A stretch of DNA of 45,975 nt from Chloroflexota bacterium (GTDB taxonomy: Bacteria > Chloroflexota > Dehalococcoidia > Lucifugimonadales > Lucifugimonadaceae), in the NCBI GenBank assembly GCA_013204555.1, contig JABMNO010000073.1, positions 1-45,975 of the forward strand, given 5' to 3'. Positions 36,229 through 43,659 of the stretch are shown in pieces. The stretch's first letter is position 1. Every line of letters starts with the position of its first letter. The notes below the pieces were generated by a model. The model ran no database searches, was not told the DNA's origin, and saw only the letters and a program-made list of their open reading frames with translations. The translations under genes and the position numbers were made by a program.

Positions 36229-36693
36229 CTATTTTGGGAGGGCGTCTATTGCCAGGTTGGCCTGGGCCGTCGGGCCATTGAATCTGGGATCCGCCACTGC
36301 CGTGAACGCCGCTGAGAGCGCCTCCAACAGCGTCGCGGAGGCCGGACAGATCGAGAATGTATAGCTCGTGACCGCTGTATCGACCCTCTGGCCGGTCCGG
36401 CCATTCTTGTATTTCTTCTCAATGTTCTTTGGCGAGAGACCGCACTCAATAATCGCCACAAGATTCCTGAACTCGTTCACGGTGCCGGACTTGTGGAACG
36501 ACTGAAGTGTCTTCGCTATGGTCTTCGTGCCAGTCAGGAAGACAGGCTCTTCGCCGTCGAATATAGCGATGAGGCCGGGTTTGTCGGCCAGCGCCCACGT
36601 GCCGGATTCGCTGAGTGAGTGCTTCTCCCCATCAATTAATTGATGGAAGTGCTCTTCCCATTTGCCGAGATCTGAAGGTGAAAATTGCTGCAT
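36229..36693 (-). CDS. hypothetical protein, possible degenerate GIY-YIG relative
   Basis: The 154-residue protein contains LADKPGLIAIFDGEEPVFLTG (about 36-56) followed by a helix and F.KSGTVNEFR. This resembles the PG-x-Y-x-I-x-D-x-E..-Y-V-G layout of GIY-YIG domains, but both diagnostic tyrosines are replaced, so a nuclease activity cannot be claimed. The C-terminal half is helical. I treat it as unknown. It converges on the lipoprotein gene with 83 bases between them and may follow mtnA on the minus strand. Confidence 0.45.
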   Translation of the reverse strand: MQQFSPSDLGKWEEHFHQLIDGEKHSLSESGTWALADKPGLIAIFDGEEPVFLTGTKTIAKTLQSFHKSGTVNEFRNLVAIIECGLSPKNIEKKYKNGRTGQRVDTAVTSYTFSICPASATLLEALSAAFTAVADPRFNGPTAQANLAIDALPK

Positions 36694-36786
36694 ATGCCTT
36701 GTATTGCAGAGGGTCTCAAGTCGTCGTTTCTTACTCGATGATACATAACCTGGAAACGAGTGGCGTGATCTCTTTGTCAGCCGACC

Positions 36787-37812
36787 TCACTTGCGAAGGG
36801 CCGAACGTACTCCATCGACCGATGCCGCAACTATGCCAACTTCCGTAATCAGCCCTGAAATCAGCGCGGCCGGCGTGACGTCGAACGCCGGATTTACTGC
36901 CCTCGATTCCTGAGGCGCTACCCGGACTCTGGATAACTCCCCGGCATCAGTGAGGCCTTCGACATAGAGCACCTCATCGTCATCGCGCTCCTCAATGGGA
37001 ATGTCATCGCCCAATGCGACGTTGGGATCAATAGTAGACGTGGGTGCGGCGACGTAAAACGGCACTCCAGCCGCCTGTGCCGCAAGCGCCAGCGGGTATG
37101 TTCCGATCTTATTTGCGGCGTCTCCGTTCGCCGCAATTCGATCCGCTCCTGTGATGACGATATCGATTTCACCACGGCGCAACAATGATGCGGTTGCACC
37201 ATCCGCAGCTACTCGATGTTCGATGCCGTATTGCGCGAGTTCCCATGCGGTGAGTCGTGAGCCCTGTAAGCGTGGACGCGTTTCATCCACTATGACGGCC
37301 ACTTTCTTGCCAGCTTCAACCGCTTTGTAGACAGGTGAGAGCGCCGTACCCCAGTCCTGCGCCGCAAGCCATCCTGCGTTGCAGTGGGTAGATACGGTTG
37401 CGCCAGAGTTGATCAGAGCGGAACCGTACTCCCCGATCTTCTCAGCAGCGGCAACTTCTGCCTCATCGTGTGCTCGGGCAGCCTCCAGCGCCGCGTCCGG
37501 GTCGGAGTAGTGAGGCGCAACAGCATCGAGACCGTACTTAAGATTGACCGCAGTGGGCCGGGTTGAGTTGAGAATCCCGTATGTGGCCTCGAAGTTCTCT
37601 CCGTTCAGCGATGCCATCGCCAGACCATAGGCGGCCATAACTCCGATAGTCGGAGCGCCCCTGATGGCCATATCTTTGATCGCGTGGGCAACCTCAGCAG
37701 TCGATGAGGCAACGCTTAGCTCGAATCGATGTGGCAACAGGCGTTGGTCGATGTAGCCGACTCCGTTCTGTTCCCACCAGACGGCCCGGAACCAGCGGTC
37801 ACCAACCTTCAA
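36787..37812 (-). CDS. mtnA: S-methyl-5-thioribose-1-phosphate isomerase
   Basis: The 341-residue protein matches the aIF2B-related MtnA family, which converts methylthioribose-1-phosphate to methylthioribulose-1-phosphate in methionine salvage. It has RGAP (51-54), catalytic C144 (STHCNAG) and D224 (TGADRIAANGD). Their 80-residue spacing matches the C160/D240 pair of characterised MtnA. NKIGTYPLA follows as expected. The start is TTG at 37812, overlapping the methyltransferase stop by three bases (TTGA). No other salvage gene is in the window, although the RraA-like gene upstream could act on keto-acid products. Confidence 0.9.
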   Translation of the reverse strand: MKVGDRWFRAVWWEQNGVGYIDQRLLPHRFELSVASSTAEVAHAIKDMAIRGAPTIGVMAAYGLAMASLNGENFEATYGILNSTRPTAVNLKYGLDAVAPHYSDPDAALEAARAHDEAEVAAAEKIGEYGSALINSGATVSTHCNAGWLAAQDWGTALSPVYKAVEAGKKVAVIVDETRPRLQGSRLTAWELAQYGIEHRVAADGATASLLRRGEIDIVITGADRIAANGDAANKIGTYPLALAAQAAGVPFYVAAPTSTIDPNVALGDDIPIEERDDDEVLYVEGLTDAGELSRVRVAPQESRAVNPAFDVTPAALISGLITEVGIVAASVDGVRSALRK

Positions 37813-38426
37813 GCTAACACTGCCTTCAAGATCAACCTCGTACTGTCACCCGAAAACTCTGCACGATCGTAGTCGCCATAACTGGCCGTCACTCTGAAAC
37901 CCGACGACGTCAATAACCCTTCGATCTCTGATCGTGTGAACGACGAAAACCCGCCGCTGTCATTGTGCGGGATATTATCTTCATCGTTCGAATTGCCATA
38001 GTCGCCCGGACCAAATGTATCCAACGCGAAATTCCCCTCCGGCAAGAGATGGTCTCGAACCAAAGAGAGACACTGCCCAACCTCATCATGCCGCAAGTGG
38101 TTGAAAGTGCCGAACGGGCAAAAAATTAGTGCGTAGCGCTCAGACAGCGCGAACTCACGCATATCACCCCGGCACCATGTCACTCCGACGCCTTCATCAG
38201 ATCCCTTTGCACGTGCCCGCCTAAGCATCGGCTCCGATACGTCGAGACCTGTCACCTTGAAGCCGTTACTGGCCAACGGAATTGTGATGCGTCCGGTACC
38301 GCAACCCAACTCCAGTATCGGCCCATGCGCGAGTGCCGCCTCAGCGAGCCAGAACTCAACGTCATCCGTGGCAGTTACGCGACTATCGTAATCACGCGGA
38401 TCATATGTGATCAGAGGGCGATTCAA
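37809..38426 (-). CDS. class I SAM-dependent methyltransferase
   Basis: The 205-residue protein carries the SAM-binding motif ILELGCGTGRITIPLA (about 37-52), the acidic residue after strand 2 (VTGLDVSEPML, about 58-68), and RGDMREFAL (about 85-93). Small Rossmann-like methyltransferases of this kind act on metabolites; the substrate is unknown. It is coupled to mtnA through the TTGA overlap and starts 14 bases after the RraA-like gene, so the three form one operon. Confidence 0.8.
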   Translation of the reverse strand: MNRPLITYDPRDYDSRVTATDDVEFWLAEAALAHGPILELGCGTGRITIPLASNGFKVTGLDVSEPMLRRARAKGSDEGVGVTWCRGDMREFALSERYALIFCPFGTFNHLRHDEVGQCLSLVRDHLLPEGNFALDTFGPGDYGNSNDEDNIPHNDSGGFSSFTRSEIEGLLTSSGFRVTASYGDYDRAEFSGDSTRLILKAVLA

Positions 38427-38440
38427 TTTGGTGTGACCAA

Positions 38441-39091
38441 CTAGAAAAGCCGATGCTTCTTGTAGGCCTCTTGCGGATCCATGCCTTCCAGGATGTCATT
38501 CCGAAGCGCGTTTTCCTCGCCCATAATCGCCTCGGTTTTGGAGATCACGTCCTCTGCCATCGCGGCTGGAATAACTATCACGCCATCGACGTCACCGAGA
38601 ACGTAGTCACCGGGAGATATCTCAACTGTGCCTATTTTTACCGGCTCTCCCAGTTTGTCCGCTACCCAGTAACCAACAACATCAGCTGGCGTGAGGTAGC
38701 GGCAGAACACCGGCCACTTCAAACGTCGAATGAAATCCGTATCCCGGTTCCCGCCATCGACCACGTAGCCACGGATACCTCGGGCGTTGAGCGTCTCTGC
38801 AGAAAGTTCCCCCATGTGGGCCAGGGTATCGTCGTTTGGCTGACAGACCAGCACGGAACCACCGGGGGCTTTACTGAGAAGCCCGGTCCACGCCATCAGA
38901 GTTTCATCGGCCGATGCAGACTGGTCGATGTGGCCAGAAAATGTCCACGCGGGGCCAGCGAGTGTGATCGTATCGTCCAGGGGTCGAATTTCACGCGGCA
39001 GCAGGCAATTGCGCACGCCGAGTTCACGCATCACATCGAAGACAGCCCCCGTGTAGCAGGCGCTGAGACGGTCGGTCAGGTCTTGAGACAT
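38441..39091 (-). CDS. RraA/4-hydroxy-4-methyl-2-oxoglutarate-aldolase-like protein
   Basis: The 216-residue protein shows the RraA/HMG-aldolase motif MGELSAETLNARGIRGYV (93-110) followed by DGGNRD, with R116 and D117, the pair that binds substrate and metal in the aldolases. In metabolic settings such proteins cleave 4-hydroxy-2-oxoacids or decarboxylate oxaloacetate to pyruvate. RNase E inhibition, known for E. coli RraA, is unlikely here. GGATGA lies four bases before the ATG. It is the first gene of a three-gene operon with the methyltransferase and mtnA. Confidence 0.8.
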   Translation of the reverse strand: MSQDLTDRLSACYTGAVFDVMRELGVRNCLLPREIRPLDDTITLAGPAWTFSGHIDQSASADETLMAWTGLLSKAPGGSVLVCQPNDDTLAHMGELSAETLNARGIRGYVVDGGNRDTDFIRRLKWPVFCRYLTPADVVGYWVADKLGEPVKIGTVEISPGDYVLGDVDGVIVIPAAMAEDVISKTEAIMGEENALRNDILEGMDPQEAYKKHRLF

Positions 39092-39188
39092 GGATCATCC
39101 TTTCATAAACATTCCAGATGATATTACGTGCATCCGATGCGTGGCCCTTGATGTGTGACTTTTCAACATACGTTAATGAGAACACCAC

Positions 39189-39328
39189 GTAGGGGTGTCT
39201 GCGATAGCTGCGCCCTGGTGTCACGTTCGACGAACTCGGTGTGTCAAAAACAGAGTGGTTTGCGCATCTTGCAGAGTTGGTGTTTCGTGGGCTGGCATCC
39301 GGGGTGCGGCCATCGCAGACACCCCTAC
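39189..39328. repeat. 140-bp inverted-repeat element (MITE-like)
   Basis: GTAGGGGTGTCTGCGAT (39189-39205) and ATCGCAGACACCCCTAC (39312-39328) are exact reverse complements. The pairing continues imperfectly inward to about 27 bases per arm. The 106-base interior has no gene. The size and perfect ends fit a MITE, but I see no clear target-site duplication. The element fills the gap between the divergent RraA-like and enolase genes, which otherwise holds nothing recognisable (39092-39428). Confidence 0.7.
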
Positions 39329-39428
39329 GAGACGCCAACGTGCGTTGGATCTAGATATGCGGACTTGCATCGCGTATGGGACAATTCCACGCCGCAAATG
39401 ATTCTGCTCTCACGGAGATAGCACACAG

Positions 39429-40601
39429 ATGAAAATCACCGGATTTCGAACGCTGGTTCTTGGTACGCCCTGGCGCAACCTGACGTATTTGATCCTTGAA
39501 ACCGATGAGGGCATAAGCGGCATTGGCGAAGCTCGCGTGCTGGGCAAGACACACACCGTTGGGCAGTATCTTATCGACGTCCAACGCCACTTCGTGGGCC
39601 ATGACCCGTTCGACATCGAGGCGCTCTACCGTCGAATGACGCTGCTGGACTTCGGAAAGCCCGGAGAGGTCGTTTATACAGGACTCGCGCTGGTTGAATT
39701 GGCCTGCTGGGACATCATAGGTAAGGCGACAGGACAGCCGGTGTACCGTCTCCTTGGCGGGCAGGCGAAAGATCGCGTCCCCGCCTATGCAAACGGCTGG
39801 TACACGGTGGAACGCACTCCAGAGGGGTTTGCGGAAGCGGCGCAGAAGGTCGTGGCGCGAGGATATCGCGGTATGAAGTTCGACCCGTTTGGCAATGGCG
39901 ACCTCGAACTTGAGCGCGAAGAATTCTACCGCTCGCTGGACCTCATTGAGGCAGTCGCTAGCGTAGCCGGAACACGCGCCCAGATCATGATCGAAATGCA
40001 CGGCCGATTCGCGCCGCATCAGGCTCGAGAGGTGGCACGAGCAATCGAGCATCTCAACATTGGATGGATCGAAGAGCCAACCCGGCCCGGCGACATGCCC
40101 GCGCTGAACTCCGTACGCCAACACACGTCATTGCCAATTGCGACCGGCGAACGCCTATACGGAGCGCCTGAGTTCAGGGAAGTCTGGGGCAGCGGGGCCG
40201 TGGACGTCCTTCAGCCAGACATAACGCAGACTGGCGGCATCCTGGAGGCGAAAAAGATCGCGTCGACGGCCGAAAGCTACTCGATCATGGTTGCACCACA
40301 CAACGTGGGTGGTGTGATCTCAACGTTGGCCGCGCTACACCTCTGCCTGACGCTTCGGAACGCGAAGATTCTTGAGCACTTCAACGACTTCGCTGACCCC
40401 CACGTGAAGAAGGCTGGCGACTACTATCCCGAAGTCGTGGACGGCTACTTCCCTGTGCCAACCAAACCTGGCTGGGGAGTGGAGCTAAACGAAGACTTCA
40501 TAGCCAGCAACCCACCCAACTACGTAAACGGAGTAATCGCAGACCCCGGCCTAAACATGTTCGAAAATGCCAACTGGGCGGAACGAGGGCAAGAGGGGTA
40601 G
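39429..40601 (+). CDS. enolase-superfamily enzyme, galactonate-dehydratase-like, paralogue 6
   Basis: This 390-residue protein shows K150-F-D152 (MKFDPFG), E189-M-H191 (IEMHGRF), E215 (IEEP), E241 (ATGER) and H291 (APHN). The K-x-D, E-x-H, E, E, H set closely fits D-galactonate-dehydratase-type sugar-acid dehydratases that give 2-keto-3-deoxy acids. GGAG (39415-39418) precedes the ATG. It is a single gene flanked by two inverted-repeat elements (39189-39328 and 40634-40732), an arrangement that could reflect past mobility. Confidence 0.85.
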   Translation: MKITGFRTLVLGTPWRNLTYLILETDEGISGIGEARVLGKTHTVGQYLIDVQRHFVGHDPFDIEALYRRMTLLDFGKPGEVVYTGLALVELACWDIIGKATGQPVYRLLGGQAKDRVPAYANGWYTVERTPEGFAEAAQKVVARGYRGMKFDPFGNGDLELEREEFYRSLDLIEAVASVAGTRAQIMIEMHGRFAPHQAREVARAIEHLNIGWIEEPTRPGDMPALNSVRQHTSLPIATGERLYGAPEFREVWGSGAVDVLQPDITQTGGILEAKKIASTAESYSIMVAPHNVGGVISTLAALHLCLTLRNAKILEHFNDFADPHVKKAGDYYPEVVDGYFPVPTKPGWGVELNEDFIASNPPNYVNGVIADPGLNMFENANWAERGQEG

Positions 40602-40633
40602 AGCGACCTCTTACGGGTGAATTTGGCGCACTG

Positions 40634-40732
40634 GTAGGGCAAACCCTTGTGGTTGCCCGGCTGTTCTATGTCGCGACCCGATTCACACCATTGGCTTCCA
40701 GGGGAGCAGGTACCCACAAGGGGTACCCCTAC
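40634..40732. repeat. inverted-repeat element of GTAGGG..ACCCTTGTGG type
   Basis: GTAGGGCAAACCCTTGTGG (from 40634) and the reverse complement of 40709-40732 (GTAGGGGTACCCCTTGTGGG) are related arms, each also a hairpin (GGGCAA/TTGCCC and GGTACCC/GGGTACC). GTAGGGG-ACCCTTGTGG repeats occur between genes in many bacteria. The rest of the gap 40602-40944 shows no gene that I can support. Confidence 0.6.
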
Positions 40733-40944
40733 ATGGCAAACCGCGATTATGGATAGTGACCAAATGCGTTTCGCCATCAACCTGATCAAACAGATCGTCG
40801 ATGAAACCCATCGCCTGGCAGGTATCGAAGAGCGAACGGCCAGCGACTCTGGCCGACACCTCGATCACGCGTTCGCGCCGTTGGGCTGAGAGGGCGGCTA
40901 CACTGCCCTTATGCCAACCTGCCTCACAGCGCACGCCGTTGGGT

Positions 40945-41205
40945 CTATCCGCCTGCTATGGGAGGGAAGATGGCGACTCGTTCGCCATCTCGGATCACCC
41001 TGTCGTCTTCCCCTTGTCTGCTGCTAATGAATGCCATTTTGGCCTGTTGTGCCGGTATCCCCAGGATGTCCAACAGGCCGCCCACCGTGGTCCCTTCCGG
41101 GACATCCATCCAGACGGGCCCTTTATCAGAGCCCGCCGGATGGTATTTCCGGAGCGTCGCGAAGAGCGCCACCTCAATGGTGATCGATTCGCCAGCGTCG
41201 GTCAC
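40945..41205 (-). CDS. MoaD/ThiS-family sulfur-carrier-like protein
   Basis: The 86-residue beta-grasp protein has EVALFATLRKYHPAG (about 11-25), the DVPEGTTVGGLLDILGIP core (about 34-51) and a C-terminal IFPPIAGG. The final Gly-Gly is what an E1-like enzyme activates. Its position 21 bases after the aldehyde oxidoreductase gene, on the same strand, points to tungsten/molybdenum pterin cofactor assembly for that enzyme. The start is GTG at 41205 with AGAGG before it. No MoaE or E1 gene is in the window. Confidence 0.8.
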   Translation of the reverse strand: MTDAGESITIEVALFATLRKYHPAGSDKGPVWMDVPEGTTVGGLLDILGIPAQQAKMAFISSRQGEDDRVIRDGERVAIFPPIAGG

Positions 41206-41226
41206 GTTCTGCCTCTGGATTCGGTA

Positions 41227-42966
41227 CTATGCGAACACGCTGTCCAGTTCTGCCTCTGACACGCCTGCGACAACGTTATGAGGCGGCAGCGGCTCATAGG
41301 TCATGAACTCAGGGAGCCTGTCGTCGGCTGAGGTGAATCCTGCCAGCTCGTTGAATCGCCGTTCGGTCCGCAGAACCTCCATCCCAATTCGGTCGATGTC
41401 AGCCGTCGTGTATTCGGTGCCGAGCACTCCGTTGATTGACTCGACCATACCTTCAAGTCCGGTGTCTATATCCAGAATCGCGAACGCTATGAAGAGGCAG
41501 TAGTCGAATGTGTCGATGAAAGCACTTGCCGCCTGCGATGACCGCGACAGATCTGCTTTCCCCTCTACCGCCAGGGCATCTTCACTGCCGCCGATGCCCA
41601 GGATCTCCTGCGCGACGGTGTATCCGGCGGTATGGTCTGCGCCCATGGGACTTGTGGCGTATGTGATGCCCATTCCCTTGACCGCCCGCGGCTCGTATGC
41701 CGGCATGGCCTGACCCTTGACCGTTGGAACGCGGACTACGCCAAACGCTCGACCGGTGAATGCTGCGCCGTTGCCAATGATGTGACCAAGTGGAGTGCCC
41801 TCCCCCATCTCGTTAAGAAGTTTGATAGCGCCTTTTCCATCGCCGAATGGCACGACACCAGCTTCCATAGCTACACCGATAGCCACACCAGCTTCTATGG
41901 TGTCCACACCGTACTCGTTGCACAGCCGGATCATCTCCGCCACATCGTCAAGATCATCGATCTCGCAATTGGCGCCCAGCGCCCAGGCGGACTCGTACTC
42001 GACGACTGAGACATGCTCCGAGCCGTCTTCCATTGGGAAGATGTTGGAACACTTTATGACGCATCCCTGATGACACGCATGACCTGACAGGCCTTTGCCG
42101 CCTCGCTTCGCGATAGTCTCGGCAAGAGTCTCTCCACCAATTTTATTGGCTCCTTCAAAGTTGCCACGGGCAAAATTCCGGGTTGGCAGCCCACCGGCTT
42201 CGCTCATCACGTTCACGAGAGCGTCGGTGCCGTAGGTGTTCAAAGTGCCTCCGGGCTTGGTTACGGCATGAGTCTGCAGCGCATCAAGCAGCTTGCGCCC
42301 ACCCTTCCGGAAGAGAGGCTGATCTTTGATTTCAACGCCGGGCGCACCCTGTGGATCAACCACGATGGCCTTTAGCCGCTTGGCGCCCATGACTGCACCA
42401 AGGCCGCCGCGTCCGGCGTAGCGGCTGGCGCGCCCCTCGGCGTCGCTAAAGCAGATCCCCGCCATCGCCATGCGCTGTTCACCGGCGGGACCAACTGTGA
42501 CGATGCCCACGCGGTTTCCGTAGCGTTCCAGGAGCACTTCGTTGACTTTGGACGTGATAGCACCATCCAGATCATCGGCCGGTAACAGCTCAGCGGAGTC
42601 AGATGTCACCCGTAGCAGCCACCAGCCTTCAGGGGCCGGATCACCTTCGACCACGATGGCCTTTATGCGGAGCCTACCAAGCATCGTCGCGACGGGGGTT
42701 CCCGCATTAGATTCCTTAATTCCGCCGGTTAGAGGAGACTTGGAGCCAACTGAGATCCGCCCGGAACTGGCCGCTGCCGAGCCGGTGACGACGCCAGGGG
42801 CAAAGATGAGCTTGTTGTTGGGACCAAGGGCGTGGCAACCGGGGGGAACTTCATCCAGGATCATGGTTGAAGTGAGTCCCCTGCCGCCAAGCAATGCCAG
42901 CTGTTCCGGCACTTCTTCCTCAATGATGTTCCGTTGTGCCATGTTGACACGCAGTATCTTCGCCAT
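41227..42966 (-). CDS. aldehyde:ferredoxin oxidoreductase family protein
   Basis: The 579-residue tungsten/molybdenum-pterin enzyme has an N-terminal MAKILRVNM start, GGRGL (27-31), and SGRISVGSKSPLTGG (68-82). The [4Fe-4S] cluster ligands are C298, C302 and C306 (CHQGCVIKC) and C490 (FDYC). The C-x3-C-x3-C form fits the branch of the AOR family found in aerobes and facultative bacteria and not the classic C-x2-C-x3-C type. It would oxidise an aldehyde or reduce an acid with ferredoxin. The ATG at 42966 follows GGGGGAGAAA. The MoaD-like gene follows. Confidence 0.85.
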   Translation of the reverse strand: MAKILRVNMAQRNIIEEEVPEQLALLGGRGLTSTMILDEVPPGCHALGPNNKLIFAPGVVTGSAAASSGRISVGSKSPLTGGIKESNAGTPVATMLGRLRIKAIVVEGDPAPEGWWLLRVTSDSAELLPADDLDGAITSKVNEVLLERYGNRVGIVTVGPAGEQRMAMAGICFSDAEGRASRYAGRGGLGAVMGAKRLKAIVVDPQGAPGVEIKDQPLFRKGGRKLLDALQTHAVTKPGGTLNTYGTDALVNVMSEAGGLPTRNFARGNFEGANKIGGETLAETIAKRGGKGLSGHACHQGCVIKCSNIFPMEDGSEHVSVVEYESAWALGANCEIDDLDDVAEMIRLCNEYGVDTIEAGVAIGVAMEAGVVPFGDGKGAIKLLNEMGEGTPLGHIIGNGAAFTGRAFGVVRVPTVKGQAMPAYEPRAVKGMGITYATSPMGADHTAGYTVAQEILGIGGSEDALAVEGKADLSRSSQAASAFIDTFDYCLFIAFAILDIDTGLEGMVESINGVLGTEYTTADIDRIGMEVLRTERRFNELAGFTSADDRLPEFMTYEPLPPHNVVAGVSEAELDSVFA

Positions 42967-43195
42967 ATTTTTCTCCCCCGGGGCTGACGAGCCTTGATTG
43001 ATCAATACCGTCATCTACCTGCAGCAGCGATGCGCGTGCCGGGCGTCGGCGACGTGTCCCGGCATGGTAAGGCGATAAGAATGCGGGCCGTGTGAGGAAT
43101 ACTCATGTAATTGGCAAATGTGAATACGGCAGGTACATCTGAGAGTGGGTTCAGATTGCCGCTGGCTGCACTATGCTTCCCGCAGTCTTGGAGAA

Positions 43196-43219
43196 GGGGC
43201 CGCCGTTTCCGACGGCCCC
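43196..43219 (-). terminator. GC-rich hairpin after RNase P RNA
   Basis: Read on the minus strand, GGGGCCGTCG pairs with CGGCGGCCCC around GAAA with one mismatch, directly beyond the 3' end of RNase P RNA, and is followed by TTCTCC. The T-tract is short, so termination is likely but may be partial. Confidence 0.6.
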
Positions 43220-43227
43220 TCCACATG

Positions 43228-43618
43228 GAGGCGGACTGTAAGCCGAGTTCTGTTCCCGGCGAGGACAGGTTTACGGTTAACCTTCATCCCTGTCCGTAAC
43301 GCCGGGTGACGACCATCCATCTGGGCCCAACATTGCTGCTGGGCTCAAGCAGCCAACCCGGAAGCAGCCCGGACGGCTACGCTTCCCTATTTGGCCTTGC
43401 ACCGGATGGGGTTTGCCATGCCCCTGATGTCACCATCAGGGCGGTGAGCTCTTACCTCGCCATTTCAACCTTGACCCGACGAGTCGGGACGGTATGTTTT
43501 CTGTGGCACTTTCCGTCAGGTCACCCTGCCCTGCTGTTAGCAGGCATCCTGTCCGGCGGTGCTCGGACTTTCCTCTGCTCCAAAATAAATTGGAACAGCG
43601 GCCGCCCGTCCGCCTCAC
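43228..43618 (-). ncRNA. rnpB: RNase P RNA, class A
   Basis: On the minus strand the conserved elements appear in order: GAGGAAAGTCCGAGC, ACAGAAAACATACC, GGCGAGGTAAGAGCTCACC and AACTCGGCTTACAG. The P1 arms GAGGCGGAC (43608-43616) and GTCCGCCTC (43228-43236) pair. It is the ribozyme that matures tRNA 5' ends. It lies between the AOR gene and the recombinase-like gene on the same strand. The exact ends are estimated from the P1 helix. Confidence 0.95.
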
Positions 43619-43659
43619 ACTACGATCATACTCTGTCGAAATTTGCCGTAGCTTGAGCT

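Noticed and set aside
40602..40944. Short frames in the gap before the MoaD-like gene (40647 on +, 40934 on -)
   Set aside because: Neither has a family match or ribosome binding site, and part of the region is an inverted-repeat element.
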